From contig NW_002060948.1 in NCBI RefSeq assembly GCF_000150275.1, positions 1,924,251-1,988,250 on the forward strand: a DNA stretch of 64,000 bases. The letters are read 5' to 3'. Shown one piece after another: positions 11,791-25,183 of this stretch; position 1 is the stretch's first letter, and each line of letters opens with the position of its first letter. The position numbers and the translations under genes are program-made. A model generated the notes under the pieces. It did not search any database. It was given only the letters and a program-made list of their open reading frames with translations, and was not told where the DNA came from. This DNA comes from Trichoplax adhaerens (taxonomy: Eukaryota; Placozoa; Uniplacotomia; Trichoplacea; Trichoplacidae).

Positions 11791-14700
11791 AACTATTATT
11801 AATCATACCAAAGTACTATAATATGAATTCTCAGATACAGATAGTTCTATTCTCCAAAAATGGCAGGTCTTAATGAAGTTATTTACAACAAATTTTAACA
11901 CCAAAGTAATGTATGTTTATTTACAATGCGAATACAACGATGTAAATAAGACACTAATAACGTTTGAAGAAGTGAACAAACATGTGTTTAGATGTGATCT
12001 ATGTTGGGCTAATTCAAGTTAGATTTGGTATCTGTGACTAATCTGTAAGTACTGTGATATTAATTAAAAAGAACATTTTAATCATCATGTGCCACGTTTT
12101 ATAGCCGATTTCTACTTCAAATGCAACAAATATAATCTGGATTAGCCATGATGAAAATTGATTGCGATACAGATCGTTTGTAAATAACCAAATACAGTAT
12201 ATTGTAGCTACGAAATGTTAAAGCTACATAGATACAGAATTTCCCGTTGAAATTGAAATTATTCGGAATTATAACAAGGGACATTGTAAAATTAGATTTT
12301 GTAATTGTCGAACTTCAATTTTCTTATATTAACTAAGTCGTCAGCAACGCTTCGATTTATGAAATTTATTTTCCCCTCGAATCGATTCGCAGTAATACGA
12401 CCACACTTTAGCGTTAAATAACACTTGACGATTACTGTCCTCTTTTCTTTCTTTAAATTACTTATAACTGGAAATCTATATCGCAATTAATCGCACAACA
12501 TAGACACAAAAATATTTACGATTTTAAGTATTTTCATGTATAGTGATACCGGATAGTCTGTATCATTTTCATGCTTCAATGTAATTGCTATCAATGTTCT
12601 CTTTCTTTAAATATAATTTCTATATCCTATGAATTATAACCAATAGCTGCTAGTTACTATATTTATCTAGTCATTTAGATCATATCGAATACGAGATCTC
12701 ATTATATAAGTGATTGAATAGACATTTTAATAACGTAAAGTTCGCTATCGCCATCTGCTAGGAGCCTCTTAATTCTCTCTAGAAACAGATATCAATAAAT
12801 ACTGTTTCTGTACTGCTCACCTATATCATATATATACATTCAAGTCTGGGTTGAATCCTTTTTTACAATAATTCTATATTACTGTAATAATGATATTAGC
12901 AAAGCATAATTTATCGGAAATAAGAGGACAAAAGTGAGCTTTCAGTTTTCTATCCATGATAAATGACTAATTGTTGTCAGACTGTGTAACTACGAATGTA
13001 AGAAAAGCTAAGGTGTCTTCTCATTAATTTTTATACATCTAGCACATCGATGTTTACTGAATAAAACTTCTTTTATAGAAAGTCAACTGCTAAGTTAGTA
13101 GTAATAAAAAATATAATTTTTCAGCGTTTCATGTAATATGGATATAAAATTCTTCAGGCAGCATTATTAAACTACTGCCTATTCCATTATGAGGGGAATC
13201 TTTTTAGAAAGTATAAATTTATTAGTTACTATCTATTTCTTAGATCATGACCTTATTACAGTAATAAAATGACTTCAAATCCCTTTACTGTAAATGATCG
13301 TACTAAAATTTTCATATCGTATCTAGAAACGATACTTTAAGCATTATAAATGCACTATAACTTCATTAACATTTAACTAGTGCTTTGCGAGGTCATCGAA
13401 CTATACAATTTGTATACCTGTTAATGATATCACTTTTTCGGACACTTCTCTGCAACTTCTCGTATTTAAGGACAGATTATACTTAATTAAAGAAGCCTTT
13501 ATTGTACCCAATTACAAATACCGACTAGACCAATGTTTTCCTTCCTTGTCTAAAGTATACTTCAGCAGTATCTATCACATGACAATGGACTGCATACTAC
13601 TCTATATCCTCATAATTAGGCACTACATTTCGAAAATAGTAAAAATTGAACTAGAGTATTGTATTTGTTTTGTATTTAGCCCCAAATGAAAATTTAAGCA
13701 GGGTATCATATTTGCAGGTAGCCCAGCGCGTGAATAGGTAACTGATTTGCAGTCTAAAAAATCAGCAAGTGGTTCATGAAAGATTCATAAATTATATAAA
13801 TAAACAATATTGTTAGCTATTTTGTCATAGCTGTGATGGTACTACCAGCCAATGGCTGATTAATTTTAAGTCGCCAATCTGCAGGCAGTCAAATATGTGA
13901 CTGATTGTAGGCCCGAGTAGTATTTGTTTACCGTACCCTAGCCATCAACTGTTTAAAATTAAAACTTATGGCTGATCATTTCATCATGATGGCGATGGCG
14001 CTACCAATCAATCGTTGATCAACTACTCGTTAATCATATGATGTTGACCATGTGATTATAGGCATGAAATGCATTTTTAATGCTATCTAAAGCTAAAATT
14101 TATGACTCATGATGATAAAACTGGATACATTAATTAATTTATCACCATGAGATAAACCTGTCAAAGTTTTCATAATAATTCGAAGTTATGACTCATACTG
14201 CAATAGTATACTGTGCAATAGCAGCTAATCCTATTTCAAGGGTAAAGTCAAAAATTTTTTATAATTGAAACTTAAAAATACGGATAATATTCTTCATTGT
14301 CCTATTCTCACTTGCTTAATCTTGATGCTGCTCTATCATACGTATTCATTCGTAGATAAATTACGACGTATAAGGTAAAAATATGGATTTAGTTTGGTTA
14401 AGATTTAAGCATGATGTTATCGTTGGTATTAGAATCGTTCAATCTACATAAAGCTTCCTTACACTTAATTACTAACCAAAGATTTTTTCAATAATTAGTT
14501 GTTGATGAAGAGTTTTGTGATATTAAGCTAAGAAACTTCGCAACTACTTGTGGTATTAACTATAGTAATCGAAAGAAAACTTTACAATTTTCTGTATTTT
14601 ATCCTATCCATAAGTTGGTCTAAATATTCAGCCACGCTATGAAGAAGTACGGGACATACGTAGATTGTTTATTTTAAATTAATGACGAAATTATTTTGTC

Positions 14701-14969
14701 ATTAATTACACAACATGACCTTAGCAGTCTTCTTCATCATTAGTTCATTAGATTTTAATTATTGCTCCTTTCGAGACAATGAAATCGTTGCTGTTGGATA
14801 TCTATTCTAATGTCTTTACTGAATTATCATTGTAAGAAAATGCAAATTCACAGCACAATTACAGTTACAGTTTGCTAAATTATTCATATGAGTAAACCAT
14901 CTTGCCATCAAAATAGACCTACATCATCGGTTACTATTTTATTGTTTAGTTTAGAAATACTAATAGTCG

Positions 14970-15425
14970 TGTCTACTACGATCAGAAAGTAATATAAGAA
15001 TTACTTAAACTCCATTAGATGATCGTTCATTTCAATTTAGCAAGATCAATGCTCTTATTACAACTTAAGGAGGGATATTGTGTTTGTGAGGCATTCTGAG
15101 GAGCTTGTCGCCAGTACTCAGTAATGGCATGTAGTATACTCTTGCTGATGATCAGAACTAAATTTACAAGAATGCATGAAATATTATCAATTAGCGAAAT
15201 TAAGTTAAAGATACTCCCTATAGTGGTAAATATCATTAATTGACTCTATTAATTAGTGTTAATGTCTACTACGATCAGAAAGTAATATGAAAATCGCTTA
15301 AACTCCGTTAGATGATCCATTTTATTGCAACAAGGATGATACTCTTCTTATACCTTAAGAAGGGATAATGCGCTTGAGATGCATTCTGAGAGGCTTGTTG
15401 CTAGTACTTAGTAATGGTATATAAA
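14970..15425. repeat. Two-copy direct repeat, about 165 bp, 292 bp apart
   Basis: Copy one (14,970-15,135) and copy two (15,262-15,425) both begin 'tgtctactacgatcagaaag'. Both continue with 'taaactcc-ttagatgatc' and end with 'gcattctgag' and 'agtaatgg-atgta'. They are diverged and not coding on either strand. Confidence 0.7.
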
Positions 15426-17530
15426 ATTAGATGATAAAATACTTCTACAAATTTGTATTTTATTATGAAAGTCACAATAAGAAGAAATATTATGAAGATT
15501 ATTAATGAGTAGATATTACTTATTACACCTTGGTGCAGTATTTTTCGGTGTGATGGCCTCTATTTCAGTAAAATAAATTACCTTATAACTATGTGAGCTC
15601 TTTATCGAAAAATAGTAACAGTATTCTATACAGTAGTGCCAGAGAATGGATTGCGAGAAAGAAATAATTGGTGCCTCTAAGTTTTTTGCTTGCATACTTC
15701 CACATATGAGTTCAAATAGCAGTCTTACAAGCAATAGGATGGTAAAGCATCATATTTGAAAGATATTATTTAGTCTTCATCTCTTCTATATTACCTGGAT
15801 TGTATCATGTCCATAAGTTACAAAGTGTGAGTGGCATTTCCTATATATCGCAATCTCTAATTCAGCGACGCAGTACACTAAATGTTATAACTGTTTAATA
15901 TTAATTGCAGCAAATATAGTCAAATTTGTTTTCAATCCATAATAGAATACTCAGTTTCATTTTGCCAGCAATTATTTTATTCCGGTATGAAAAAAATGCC
16001 AAAAAATCAGTGCCAACTCTCCTATATCGTTTATGATACATACATTGGGATATCCGGAACAAACACTTAAAAGCAAATTAATTTATTATATGCATATACC
16101 TAGGAGGTGTCTTTTCACGCTATTGCAATTTTACTCCCGCAACAACTTCTATTTATTTTGAAATTGTCGAAAGAATTTAAAGAATTTCCAGACTACCATC
16201 TAATGCAAACACCTCTTTTTAATCCATATCTTTCCATATCATTTCAATGTCGATGCTAGATCAAATTTTTACGGACTGAGCTTCCTTCCTAATATTCTGC
16301 TTAAGTTATCCTAAGCCTCTTGTGTATCTTAGCTGAAACGGAAAAAATCATAGCGTGAGAGTTGAAATAGCCTCAGGATGATTCCTTGATAAATCAATGC
16401 GTTGTCTATTACTGGTCCATTGAAATTTTCTGCCCAAATTCCGATTCTGGGTCTAACCCTAGTCTGGAATGAACTATTCATAATTATATTGGACATTTGC
16501 CATCACATAGTAGAAAATATGCAATATTAAATTATTGATTTTGTTTCGGTATTGTTACTACGCGAAATAATGTACTGGAAAAAATTTTCATTTATTTTAG
16601 GTAATAAATTGTTTGATGGCGCCTTGTACTTGCAAATTTGAGTGCCTAAAACTAAATATTGATTACTTTGAAGTACTGTTATCGAGAGATCAAGTACAAT
16701 CTACGGTCACAAATTTAGTTCTATTAGGACAAAATTCTAAACGATAATGACTTTAAAACTGATCAGTACATTCTTTGAAAATTCGTTCAGATCTTTATCC
16801 CCATCGACACTTATAAAATTACTGTTCTGATTTCATATTGCTCTGCAATGAAAGAATTTGGGAATGATGCGTATGATTCAATAATGATCAATATTAATTC
16901 ATAACGATGTAAAAAAGAGAATCGATATCATCCAGAATTATAGTAATGGAGAATAATGACATTTCCGCTAATTTTACCTATAAGCCCCTTAATTAAAAAT
17001 ATCTAGCTTTGAATATCATTTTATTTTAACTATTTAATTAGCCATATTAAATACCTCTAAGGCATGATAACTAATTGGCTGTAGCCGATAATTGACTATA
17101 AATTTTAGTAAAGATTTCTTAAATTATACATGCAAATAATCTATCCGTTATTATGATTAGACTTGAAAACAGACCTAATTATATATCTCAACTATGATCT
17201 ATAAACTAACTCTAGGCAAAACACGGCCAGGATAGCACGCAGATTTTTGCGGGATTAACTGCAAGTTAAAATTATATATTGTACTTTTATAAATTTGATC
17301 TCATCAGCTGCAGTATATAATTGAGTCTTCTAGTATACTGTGGTAAATATTTATTATTGTTATTAATGAAATTAAAATTTAATTATTTCTTGTTATGACT
17401 GCAAATTTGTGAAAATACTTTTATGTTTACATTCTTATCAGATTTTGTGATTGTTATAGAATATACAGCATTAGAGTTACAAGATACTGATCGAAGTAGA
17501 ATACAGTTTTTAGTTAACTTGGAATACCTG

Positions 17531-17608
17531 ATGTCGATTAAAGTAAAAAAAAAGTATCAGCTGTTGGCTTTACTTTATTCCTATTGTATTCTTCTATATC
17601 ATATGAAA
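17531..17608 (+). CDS. Candidate signal-peptide exon of the second Jagged-like gene
   Basis: The ATG at 17531 opens 26 codons with a basic start (KVKKK) and a hydrophobic core (LLALLYSYCILLY). A GT follows at 17609 in phase 0. The layout mimics exon 1 of the minus-strand paralog (23 codons, signal peptide, phase 0). The donor (AAA|GTGATT) is weak, and nothing independent ties this exon to the secure 3' part of the gene 4.6 kb away. Confidence 0.3.
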
Positions 17609-18139
17609 GTGATTCTATTTTGATTTACTCTTCGTATTTATTAGACGCAACATGAACTACTAGTAATTTATGCGTGGGAGTATGTATTTACTATGGTCAA
17701 TTGATTGCTAATTAGTGTTGAAATTATTGGATACTTCATTTCTTATTGTAACTTCTAGATCATGACAACTATACTTGCCAGAAAGTTCTTAGTCCAGCTA
17801 CTAATAAAATTTTAGAGTTTACAATCGATCATCGTTGATCAACCTAAATCGTAAACAACTAAGTTTTATCAACTTAGTTAATTGTATATTATGGTAGCAC
17901 ATTAAGTTAGAGATACTTTAGAATAGGTCAAGATTTATTTTACCTACAAATTCTAAGTGATATTTATCATGATGGTGTTGTAGAATAATTATTGCAATCA
18001 TCACAAATTTATTAGAATAAGTTTAATCTATCCTTCTGACCTTCAGTTAATTTTTACATAATTCTGACCACAATCACAGTACCCATGCTTATGGTATGTT
18101 GGCAGCATACTGTTACACTTTATTCTACCATCTACATAG

Positions 18140-18367
18140 CAAACTATTATCAACATGCTAATTAAAATGGCTTTTGCTCAAGGCGTTATTTTATTAGAAG
18201 GTAAAGCTAGAAACTATGAGTGTAATGGCTATCATTGTAATGTTCAATTTTTCCGATACTGTTTATTGCAATCACTATCATTTCCAATACATTCTTGGAA
18301 GTATCCAACTACTCACAAGTTGCACCGTTACTTGTCAGTGTATCTTGAATATCTACTGATTTTATAA
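18140..18367 (+). CDS. Candidate MNNL-like exon of the second Jagged-like gene, possibly broken
   Basis: After an acceptor (CATAG) in phase 0, the frame reads through YECNGYHCNVQFFRYCLLQ. This resembles the C-x-x-FF-x-x-CL core of MNNL domains. The frame stops at 18365-18367 after 75 codons, well short of a full MNNL, and I found no confident donor. It could be a truncated exon, a decayed one, or chance. Confidence 0.3.
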   Translation, partial: QTIINMLIKMAFAQGVILLEGKARNYECNGYHCNVQFFRYCLLQSLSFPIHSWKYPTTHKLHRYLSVYLEYLLIL

Positions 18368-18959
18368 TTGCCTAATATCGTAAACGTTTAAAATATGACA
18401 CTTGTACTACAGTAGTTGGAATATGAATTATGCTACTCATTCAATATAATATGATGCCTTAGGGATTGATCTTTTAGTTAACATTAATGCTAATACTAGC
18501 ACAATTGCAAAGATGTATACTCGGGCATAAAAGATCATCCTTGGGTTTAATATCTGGATTTATGAAACATCAACATATGAAAGATTTTCTAGCATTATTG
18601 TCCACCTACAATTGAATGAATTTGCTGTTAATAAGAAGGGGAATTTGATGTAATAAAAAATGTCTGAGCATGAACATCCGCCATTATAACATTAACCTAA
18701 AGTTAAAATTACCTGTATTGCTAAATTATTCTCCTAAGATCTTGTATCATTTATTTATGCTAGATGTTTGGTAGTATATGAACGTGTTAATGATAACCAA
18801 GGGAACAAATCTCACTTTAAAAAAGTTTTGATAGTAATTTTTCGATTTAATTACTTATAGGTCTGATTTTATAACTGGAATAAATTACTTCCCGTTGCAG
18901 ATAAGCTTTGTCATACAATATATGCTTGATCTGATAATTGTCTTGGCAAATTTTAAACT

Positions 18960-19650
18960 ATTTTCCAATTTAAAATACACATTGAACTACGTACGACGTA
19001 AGACAGTAGTAAATGAATATAGCCTCAAAGCTTTCAAGAACTACGCATACTTCCCAAAAATCTTACTGACAGGTATTTGTATGGATCAGGAAGATTATAA
19101 AAGGCTAGATTGGAACACACGGAACTACAGGAGACAGCAATAAATAGATATATAACCTTAAAACTTTCAGGAATTGCGCCTATTTAGCACTGATCTTACT
19201 GACAAATTTTGTATCAATCAGGGAGAATGTAAAAGATTGGATTAGAACGCACATTGAACTACAGAAGAAAGTAATAAATGGATATACTGCATAGCCGCAA
19301 AGCTTTCAAAAACTACGCTTATTTACCGGAGATCTTACTAACAAGTTTTCGTATCGATCAGGGAAAATGTAAAAGATTAGATTGGAACACATATTGAACT
19401 ATAGAAGAGAGTAATAAATGGATTTTAACCGCAAAGCTCTCGAGAAGTGTGCGCATTTACCACAGATCTTACTGACAAGTTTTTGTAGCCATCTGGGAGA
19501 AAAAAAGATTGGATTAGAGCGCAGATTAAAGCATAGAAGACAGTAGTAGATGGATATAGTCGCAAAACTTATAAGATCTACGCATATTTACCACAGATCT
19601 TATTAGCAAGTTTTTGTATGGATTAGGAGGAATATAAAAGATTGGAAGTA
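18960..19650. repeat. Minisatellite, about 134 bp units, 5 copies
   Basis: The block 'gc-aaagctttcaagaactacgc' recurs near 19,025, 19,158, 19,297, 19,431 and 19,562. Each copy goes on with 'atttaccacagatcttactgacaag' and 'gaacacatattgaactatagaag' variants. It lies between the candidate 5' exons and the secure 3' exons of the second Jagged-like gene, presumably in an intron. Open frames across it are chance. Confidence 0.85.
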
Positions 19651-20464
19651 AATTTGAATTGTATAATCCATCGTCAACAATACTACGATTGGTATAATAT
19701 ATTGTAAAGGTTATACCACCTATGTCAATATAGCGAATACAACAATTGTATGGAAGCTGCGTTATCCAGCGATCTAGCTATTAATTATGGATACTATGTC
19801 ATATTTCATTGTTTTATTAGCATTGTGATCGGAAGATGGTTATCCTATTATTGAGGATTGCCGTATAGAATTAACATAACTCTTTTGACAGCTATCGTTT
19901 CGTTTACTTAATCCGATATGGCATAATGATTCTATTATACGTACTTTTAAGGACTACGAATTATCGTCACAGGGATTGAGTTTGTCTTATTAGGTAGTAA
20001 GTGTATTATATTAGTAGGCTGATATTTTTCGATCTTAATATTTAGCGATCCTATTGGCTCTATAATCTTTTTATCGTCATAGGTTATCTTGTCTTGTTGA
20101 TGGCTACGAGTAGTCATGTTTCTAATTATCCGAATGTTTCAAGTAGATGAAGAGTAAAAGAATTATCATCAATCAAAATGGTTGTTACCACAAAAATTCT
20201 TCTTTCTTTGCTCTACTACTGGATGTTACCTGTCTTGATTTTTTCATTTAGCTATCAGGTAAATGATCTATAAATTACTGTCTTGTCGTAATTTTATTTT
20301 TTCTCTTATGGTGATACGAATAGTCTGACAAAAATTAGTGTTAGTATTTTTATACCTTATGATGCCGGTGCTTTTATACATTTGTTTCAACAATTTTGAC
20401 ATTCTTGAAAGATAATCTTACTAATGTAAGCACTAGTAAGATTAACTGACAAGAATGAATAGTA

Positions 20465-21030
20465 AGAGATTCAGCAGGTAGAGAATTGACAACTTTTGTA
20501 GAAGTATATGGTTATAAACTTTATAATATAGAGTAAGATGATTTTAACAACCAGGATCATTAAATATCGACGTAAGACTTTCAACAAATGGAGAATTGAC
20601 AAATTCTTGTAAAAGTCCGTGGTTATAAATCTCAGAATGTAGTGTAAAATGATTTTAACAATCAGAAACATTAACTATCAAAGAGAGATTCAACAGGTAG
20701 AGAATTCACAACTTTCGTAGAAGTATGTGGTTATAAACTTTTATAATATAGTGTAAAATGATTTCAAAAATCAGGAACATTAAATATCGACGTTAGACTT
20801 TCAACAGGTAGAGAATTGGCAATTTTCTATAGAAGTGCATGGTTAGTAGCCTTATGATGTAATGTGAAACGATTTTAACAACTAGGAGCATTAAATATCG
20901 ACGTAAGACTTTCAACAAGTAGAGTATTGACAACTTTTGGTAGAAGTATATGGATATAAAAGTTATAATATAGTATGAAATGATTTGACAAACAGAAACA
21001 TTAAATATCGACGTAAGACTTTACGTAACC
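20465..21030. repeat. Minisatellite, about 110 bp units, 5 copies
   Basis: 'ttcaacaggtagagaattga' and variants start near 20,470, 20,580, 20,689, 20,800 and 20,911. Each is followed by 'gtggttataaact', 'gattttaacaa' and 'cattaaatatcgacgtaaga'. The sequence is unrelated to the 134 bp array upstream. It sits in the same presumed intron. Confidence 0.85.
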
Positions 21031-22231
21031 TCGAGTTACATAACTTGCAAAGAAACTATTCGATGGATTAAGATATAATATGTACGGTACCGCATATTCT
21101 CAGGCTAATTTTATCTTAAAATACTATACGTGCAAACATTTTCATTAGTTATTCGTTACGAGTTAAATAACGGATATAGACCTGAGAAAGGTTCGGTTCG
21201 GTTTAAACCGTTATGATCTATATACGGATACAATTAATAACTGGATTGGTCAGCATTTAGTCAATACATAAAGTGAACGGAGACTGGGAGCTTGTTATTG
21301 CAAGCTATGATTCGTTATTACTAAGTAAGTCTACTATATTCATTCACTTCATTTACTGTATTATTAACGGTAAAAAAATGCTAAGAATGGTTAGAGAGCC
21401 AAGTTTCCAGAATACATTGCTTTACTTAATCAAAATATAGTTAGAAAAACATTGACTATGAGTATATCCTGTAGTTCTGAATTAATATTTTAATTGATTA
21501 CAACCCTTGTAAATTTGTATTGCATCGTGAAGGTTTATTCTAACGGAAAGAAGTGAGAATATCCGCTTATTTACCGCAAAATAACCTAAGACTGCTAATG
21601 CAAATAATATTTGGCACATGCTATTTAATAGTAACGTATCTACAATACTGCATCATATTAATAATAGTAGACGGACATTTGTATCGTCAAACATTTAATA
21701 ATAAAACGGTAAAATCTAAAATCTAATTACTTCACTAAGAGGGGCTTATTTAAGACAGAAATGCGAATTGTACTGTAAGCCAAAGGCCAAAGCGTCTTAA
21801 AATACTGTAATCTGCCTTTAAGATGCAGCTTCCTAATTCTGAGTGAATGAAGAGCAGGGGACTTTTCGCAATTGATTTTTATAATATATACTACTATATT
21901 ACCGAACAAATCATCATTAGCTAATCTTCTTAACTTTTAAATATTTAACAAGTGTTATAAGACCGGATAATTTTATCACCAGTGTAGTAAGGTCACTGTA
22001 ATGATTGCAGCCTTTAGTATTGACCGTGATTAATCTTAAGGACAAAATCAGTCCTAGGAATGCTGTAACATGTCCGCTAATTAGATCTATGGAGATTATT
22101 AAATTTTAATAATAATTTAAGCCAATATAGATTAGCCATGATCGATTACAAGTGTAATTCTAACCAAGCTTATATTAGTGTTGTATCTATTCTTCATTTG
22201 AAATATTATATGCGTGACTAGGTATCTCCAG

Positions 22232-25183
22232 TCTATGCAAATCCATGTTCAAGTAACCCTTGTAAGTATGGACTTTGCCAGCGTCTTAATGATACAAGCT
22301 ATTTATGCCAATGTGATCAAGGTTATTGGGGATATCAGTGTCAATATAAACCTTCGGATTGTAAATGGTCGATAAAAGGATCTAATGGTATGCTAAACTG
22401 AATTAAATGCGCTAGTTTAATTTCGCTTTGCTCTAGATATACCTTACTAGATCTTGTAACTGGTATATATTCCATTCTTAAATGTTCTATCGCATTCTTA
22501 TCAACCTGCTTGTGAGGTGATCATGATATGGCTTTTGTTCTTTCATATGAATACTAAATTATGTAAATCTTGAACAGTTTTTTAATATTTTTACACCTAC
22601 TATATCATGATATATTTTCATTTCTTTCATATGACTACTAAATTACGTAAATCTTGAACAGTTTCTTAGCGTAATTTACTGTCTACAAAGAGTCGATACA
22701 GTGAATCATAAACATAGATATAACTTTATAGGCTAGTTTCGCAAGTCAAAGTCTGATCGCTTATATTTTTACAGCTTCAGTAGTCTATCCAACTGGAAGA
22801 CAGTGGAAAAATCAATGCAATAGCTGTTATTGTTTGCAAGGAAAGGTTATCTGTAGTCAGGTAAAGAATTTAAATAGCAATATATTTACGAGGATTGGTA
22901 AATATCGTAAAGGAGAATTAACAATATGTACTTTATTCTGACACTGTTCTATCAATTTATTACAACATTTCCAGTGATATAGAAACGAAATGTATTAATA
23001 CAGGGATTCACGCTCTGTGATAAAATTTTGCCCACGTAATGAATGATAACATTAATTTTCGAATCCTCTGTTAATTTTTAGCTATGGTGTGGTTTAACTT
23101 TTTGCCAGAGTGGGAATGATTGTTCTGAAACATCAAAGCCTTGTACTGTAGTGCCAAAATCCTGGTGTCTATCAACATCTTGCTCCCAATATGGTTACTG
23201 TAGTTCTACAGAAAATCAAATAGTGACAGATTGTATACGAAATAGGCCATTGCAAAAATGCATCTTGAGAACCGTTTATATTGATATAAGTCAATTCACT
23301 CAGGTTAGTGTGTTAGCTTATAAATTTATGAACTAATATTAAAATAGGTGAAGTAAAGGTATTACTATTTAATGATAGACTTCTGAGTAATACAAGATCG
23401 TGAGCTTATGCCTTTTATCCTTCGTTTAGAATATAACTGTCGAGTCAATTTGCCAAGAAATCAGATCTATAAGATCCATACAGTATTATACTAATACCAG
23501 CATTACTATTGGATGTCAATCCAATGCTTCTACTCTTTTTCAAGCCCGATACCGTCAATTATTGATTGCAATCGTAAGTTGACTGTTGTGATGAGTATTC
23601 CATGCCTATTCTATTTAGAAATAGGTTAAAACTAGAAAAACTTTGAATACGTGTATTTATCGATATGGTTTGATAGAAATGTAAAGCAATACCGAATATT
23701 GGACGAGGAATAGCTTATGAATATGAATGTATATTAAGACTTTGCTTAAAATAGTTACGACGGGTTAAGAAATGATAAAATATCTTTATCATTTTAGTCA
23801 TCCCCTAAGATCAGTGCTGCAGAATTAATCATGAATGATCTTAATCAAACATTATCTGGCCCTTATATTCGTGGAAATCTTCGCCATATTATCTTTACAC
23901 TACCAACTACTGGTAAGAGATACTAAAAGTATATAGATTCATCAAATACCTCTATATTAGCGAAGTAGAAATGTATTTATTTTCTATATGCAATTGACTA
24001 AAGATATTAATCCGTTAGAGGAATTAAAAATTTTTCGTCCCTAAATAACAACATATTACAATTTATGCTCGAAATCAAATCGAGAATTGCCTACCGTATA
24101 ATCTTGATAAATAAGCGATAGATTCTATAATGTATTGCATGTATCGATGTTTGTTCTGTGAGCTATTTTCATATTTATGTGCCAATTTTTATCGATTGGA
24201 GATTTCATGGACCGAATTAATGTTACATATTATTCTTTATTGCTCATCTCATCGATTAATTTTACATATTTCGACTAGTGCCATCTTTTATACTACCTTT
24301 ACTGATTACTGGGACGGCTTTATTAATTTTGGTGCTGATTGCAACTGCTTGGTTAATTAAGCGCAAATATGATACTGATTCTCAAGATCAGATTGACACC
24401 AAGAAATCGGAATTATCCAATTTCATTTTTAAGAGGCATTTTTCTTTCAGCAAAGGAAAACCAAAGACGCAAGAAATAACAGCAAATCCTATCTTTGTTG
24501 ATGAAAATGAGGCAGCATGGAAAAGGAAAAGCTCAATTCGTGCTTCTGCTAACTTCTTTCGTGGGGTTAAACCAAAACGAAAAGCGTATGAAATTCGTAA
24601 TAGCCGCAATAAAGGCAGAGGCATATCACATAAGAAAGATGGAGGAAATGATGATTCTTTTGCTGGGCATGACAATAACAATACCGGTAATGGAATAACT
24701 GTACGAGAACTTACCACCAATGATTATGGCAATTCAAGCCAGGTAAATCAGCATCAAAATGAAGATAATATTCTCTCTGAAAATGGGCTTATAAATCAAG
24801 ATGATAGAAAGGGAACTAGTGGCTATTCGGATATATTATCGCATAGTTTAAGATGGATCGCAGGAAGGCGTAAATCGAGTGTGACTTTAGAACAGCCTGG
24901 ATATGATATTCAAGGACAAGATATGACTAGCGATATTAAAATTGTGAAAGTAAATGATCAATCTGAGAAACAAGAGAATATTTATCGGCGGGTTGTAACA
25001 GGAGATAATGTCAAATTATACAATGCGGAACAAGATAATATTAAAACGCAGACTGTAGCACATGATAACATTGACTTTCAGCCTGAAATTCAAAATAATA
25101 TCGACCAGCAAGCTGAAAAGTTTGATCATCATACCAATCTACTGACTGAAACCGAAGAATCTGACGAAAGTAAGATCTTATAG
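22232..25183 (+). CDS. Short Jagged-type transmembrane protein, secure 3' part
   Basis: Six phase-consistent exons: 22232-22387, 22775-22860, 23082-23303, 23430-23573, 23798-23912, 24279-25183, giving 541 residues to the TAG at 25181. Order: one EGF (NPCSSNPCKYGLC, CQCDQGYWGYQC); VWC (GRQWKNQCNSCYC, VICSQ then LWCG, like Jagged VTCTKVWCG); a Jagged-type cysteine stretch; a segment starting NITVESICQEIRS, like Jagged TTEHVCSELRN; a helix (LLITGTALLILVLIATAWLI); then a cytoplasmic tail of about 290 residues. The tail is rich in Lys, Asn, Asp and Gln, with a NPIF motif that could serve endocytosis. No DSL and only one EGF could be found upstream, against the long EGF arrays of normal Jagged. It is probably the paralog of the minus-strand gene. 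The start is unresolved; see the candidates at 17531 and 18140. Confidence 0.85.

Larger units (their letters stand above)
11038..17530. other. Gene-poor stretch between the two divergent Jagged-like genes
   Basis: No coding exon is supported on either strand. Open frames here are short and lack domain-like patterns or matching splice sites. The stretch should include both 5' flanks and possibly 5' non-coding exons, but no promoter element can be named. Visible structure is limited to the direct repeats listed at 11,600-11,790 and 14,970-15,425, and a vague repeated motif around 13,830-14,030. Confidence 0.5.

Noticed and set aside
18052-18120. Minus-strand stretch with CNSMLPTYHKHGYCDC, like part of an EGF
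   Set aside because: Only three cysteines, no flanking splice sites in the right phase, and on the strand opposite the surrounding candidate gene.
18960-21030. Could the regular arrays be CRISPR repeats?
   Set aside because: Units are 110-134 bp tandem copies without short repeats separated by unique spacers, in a clearly eukaryotic context.
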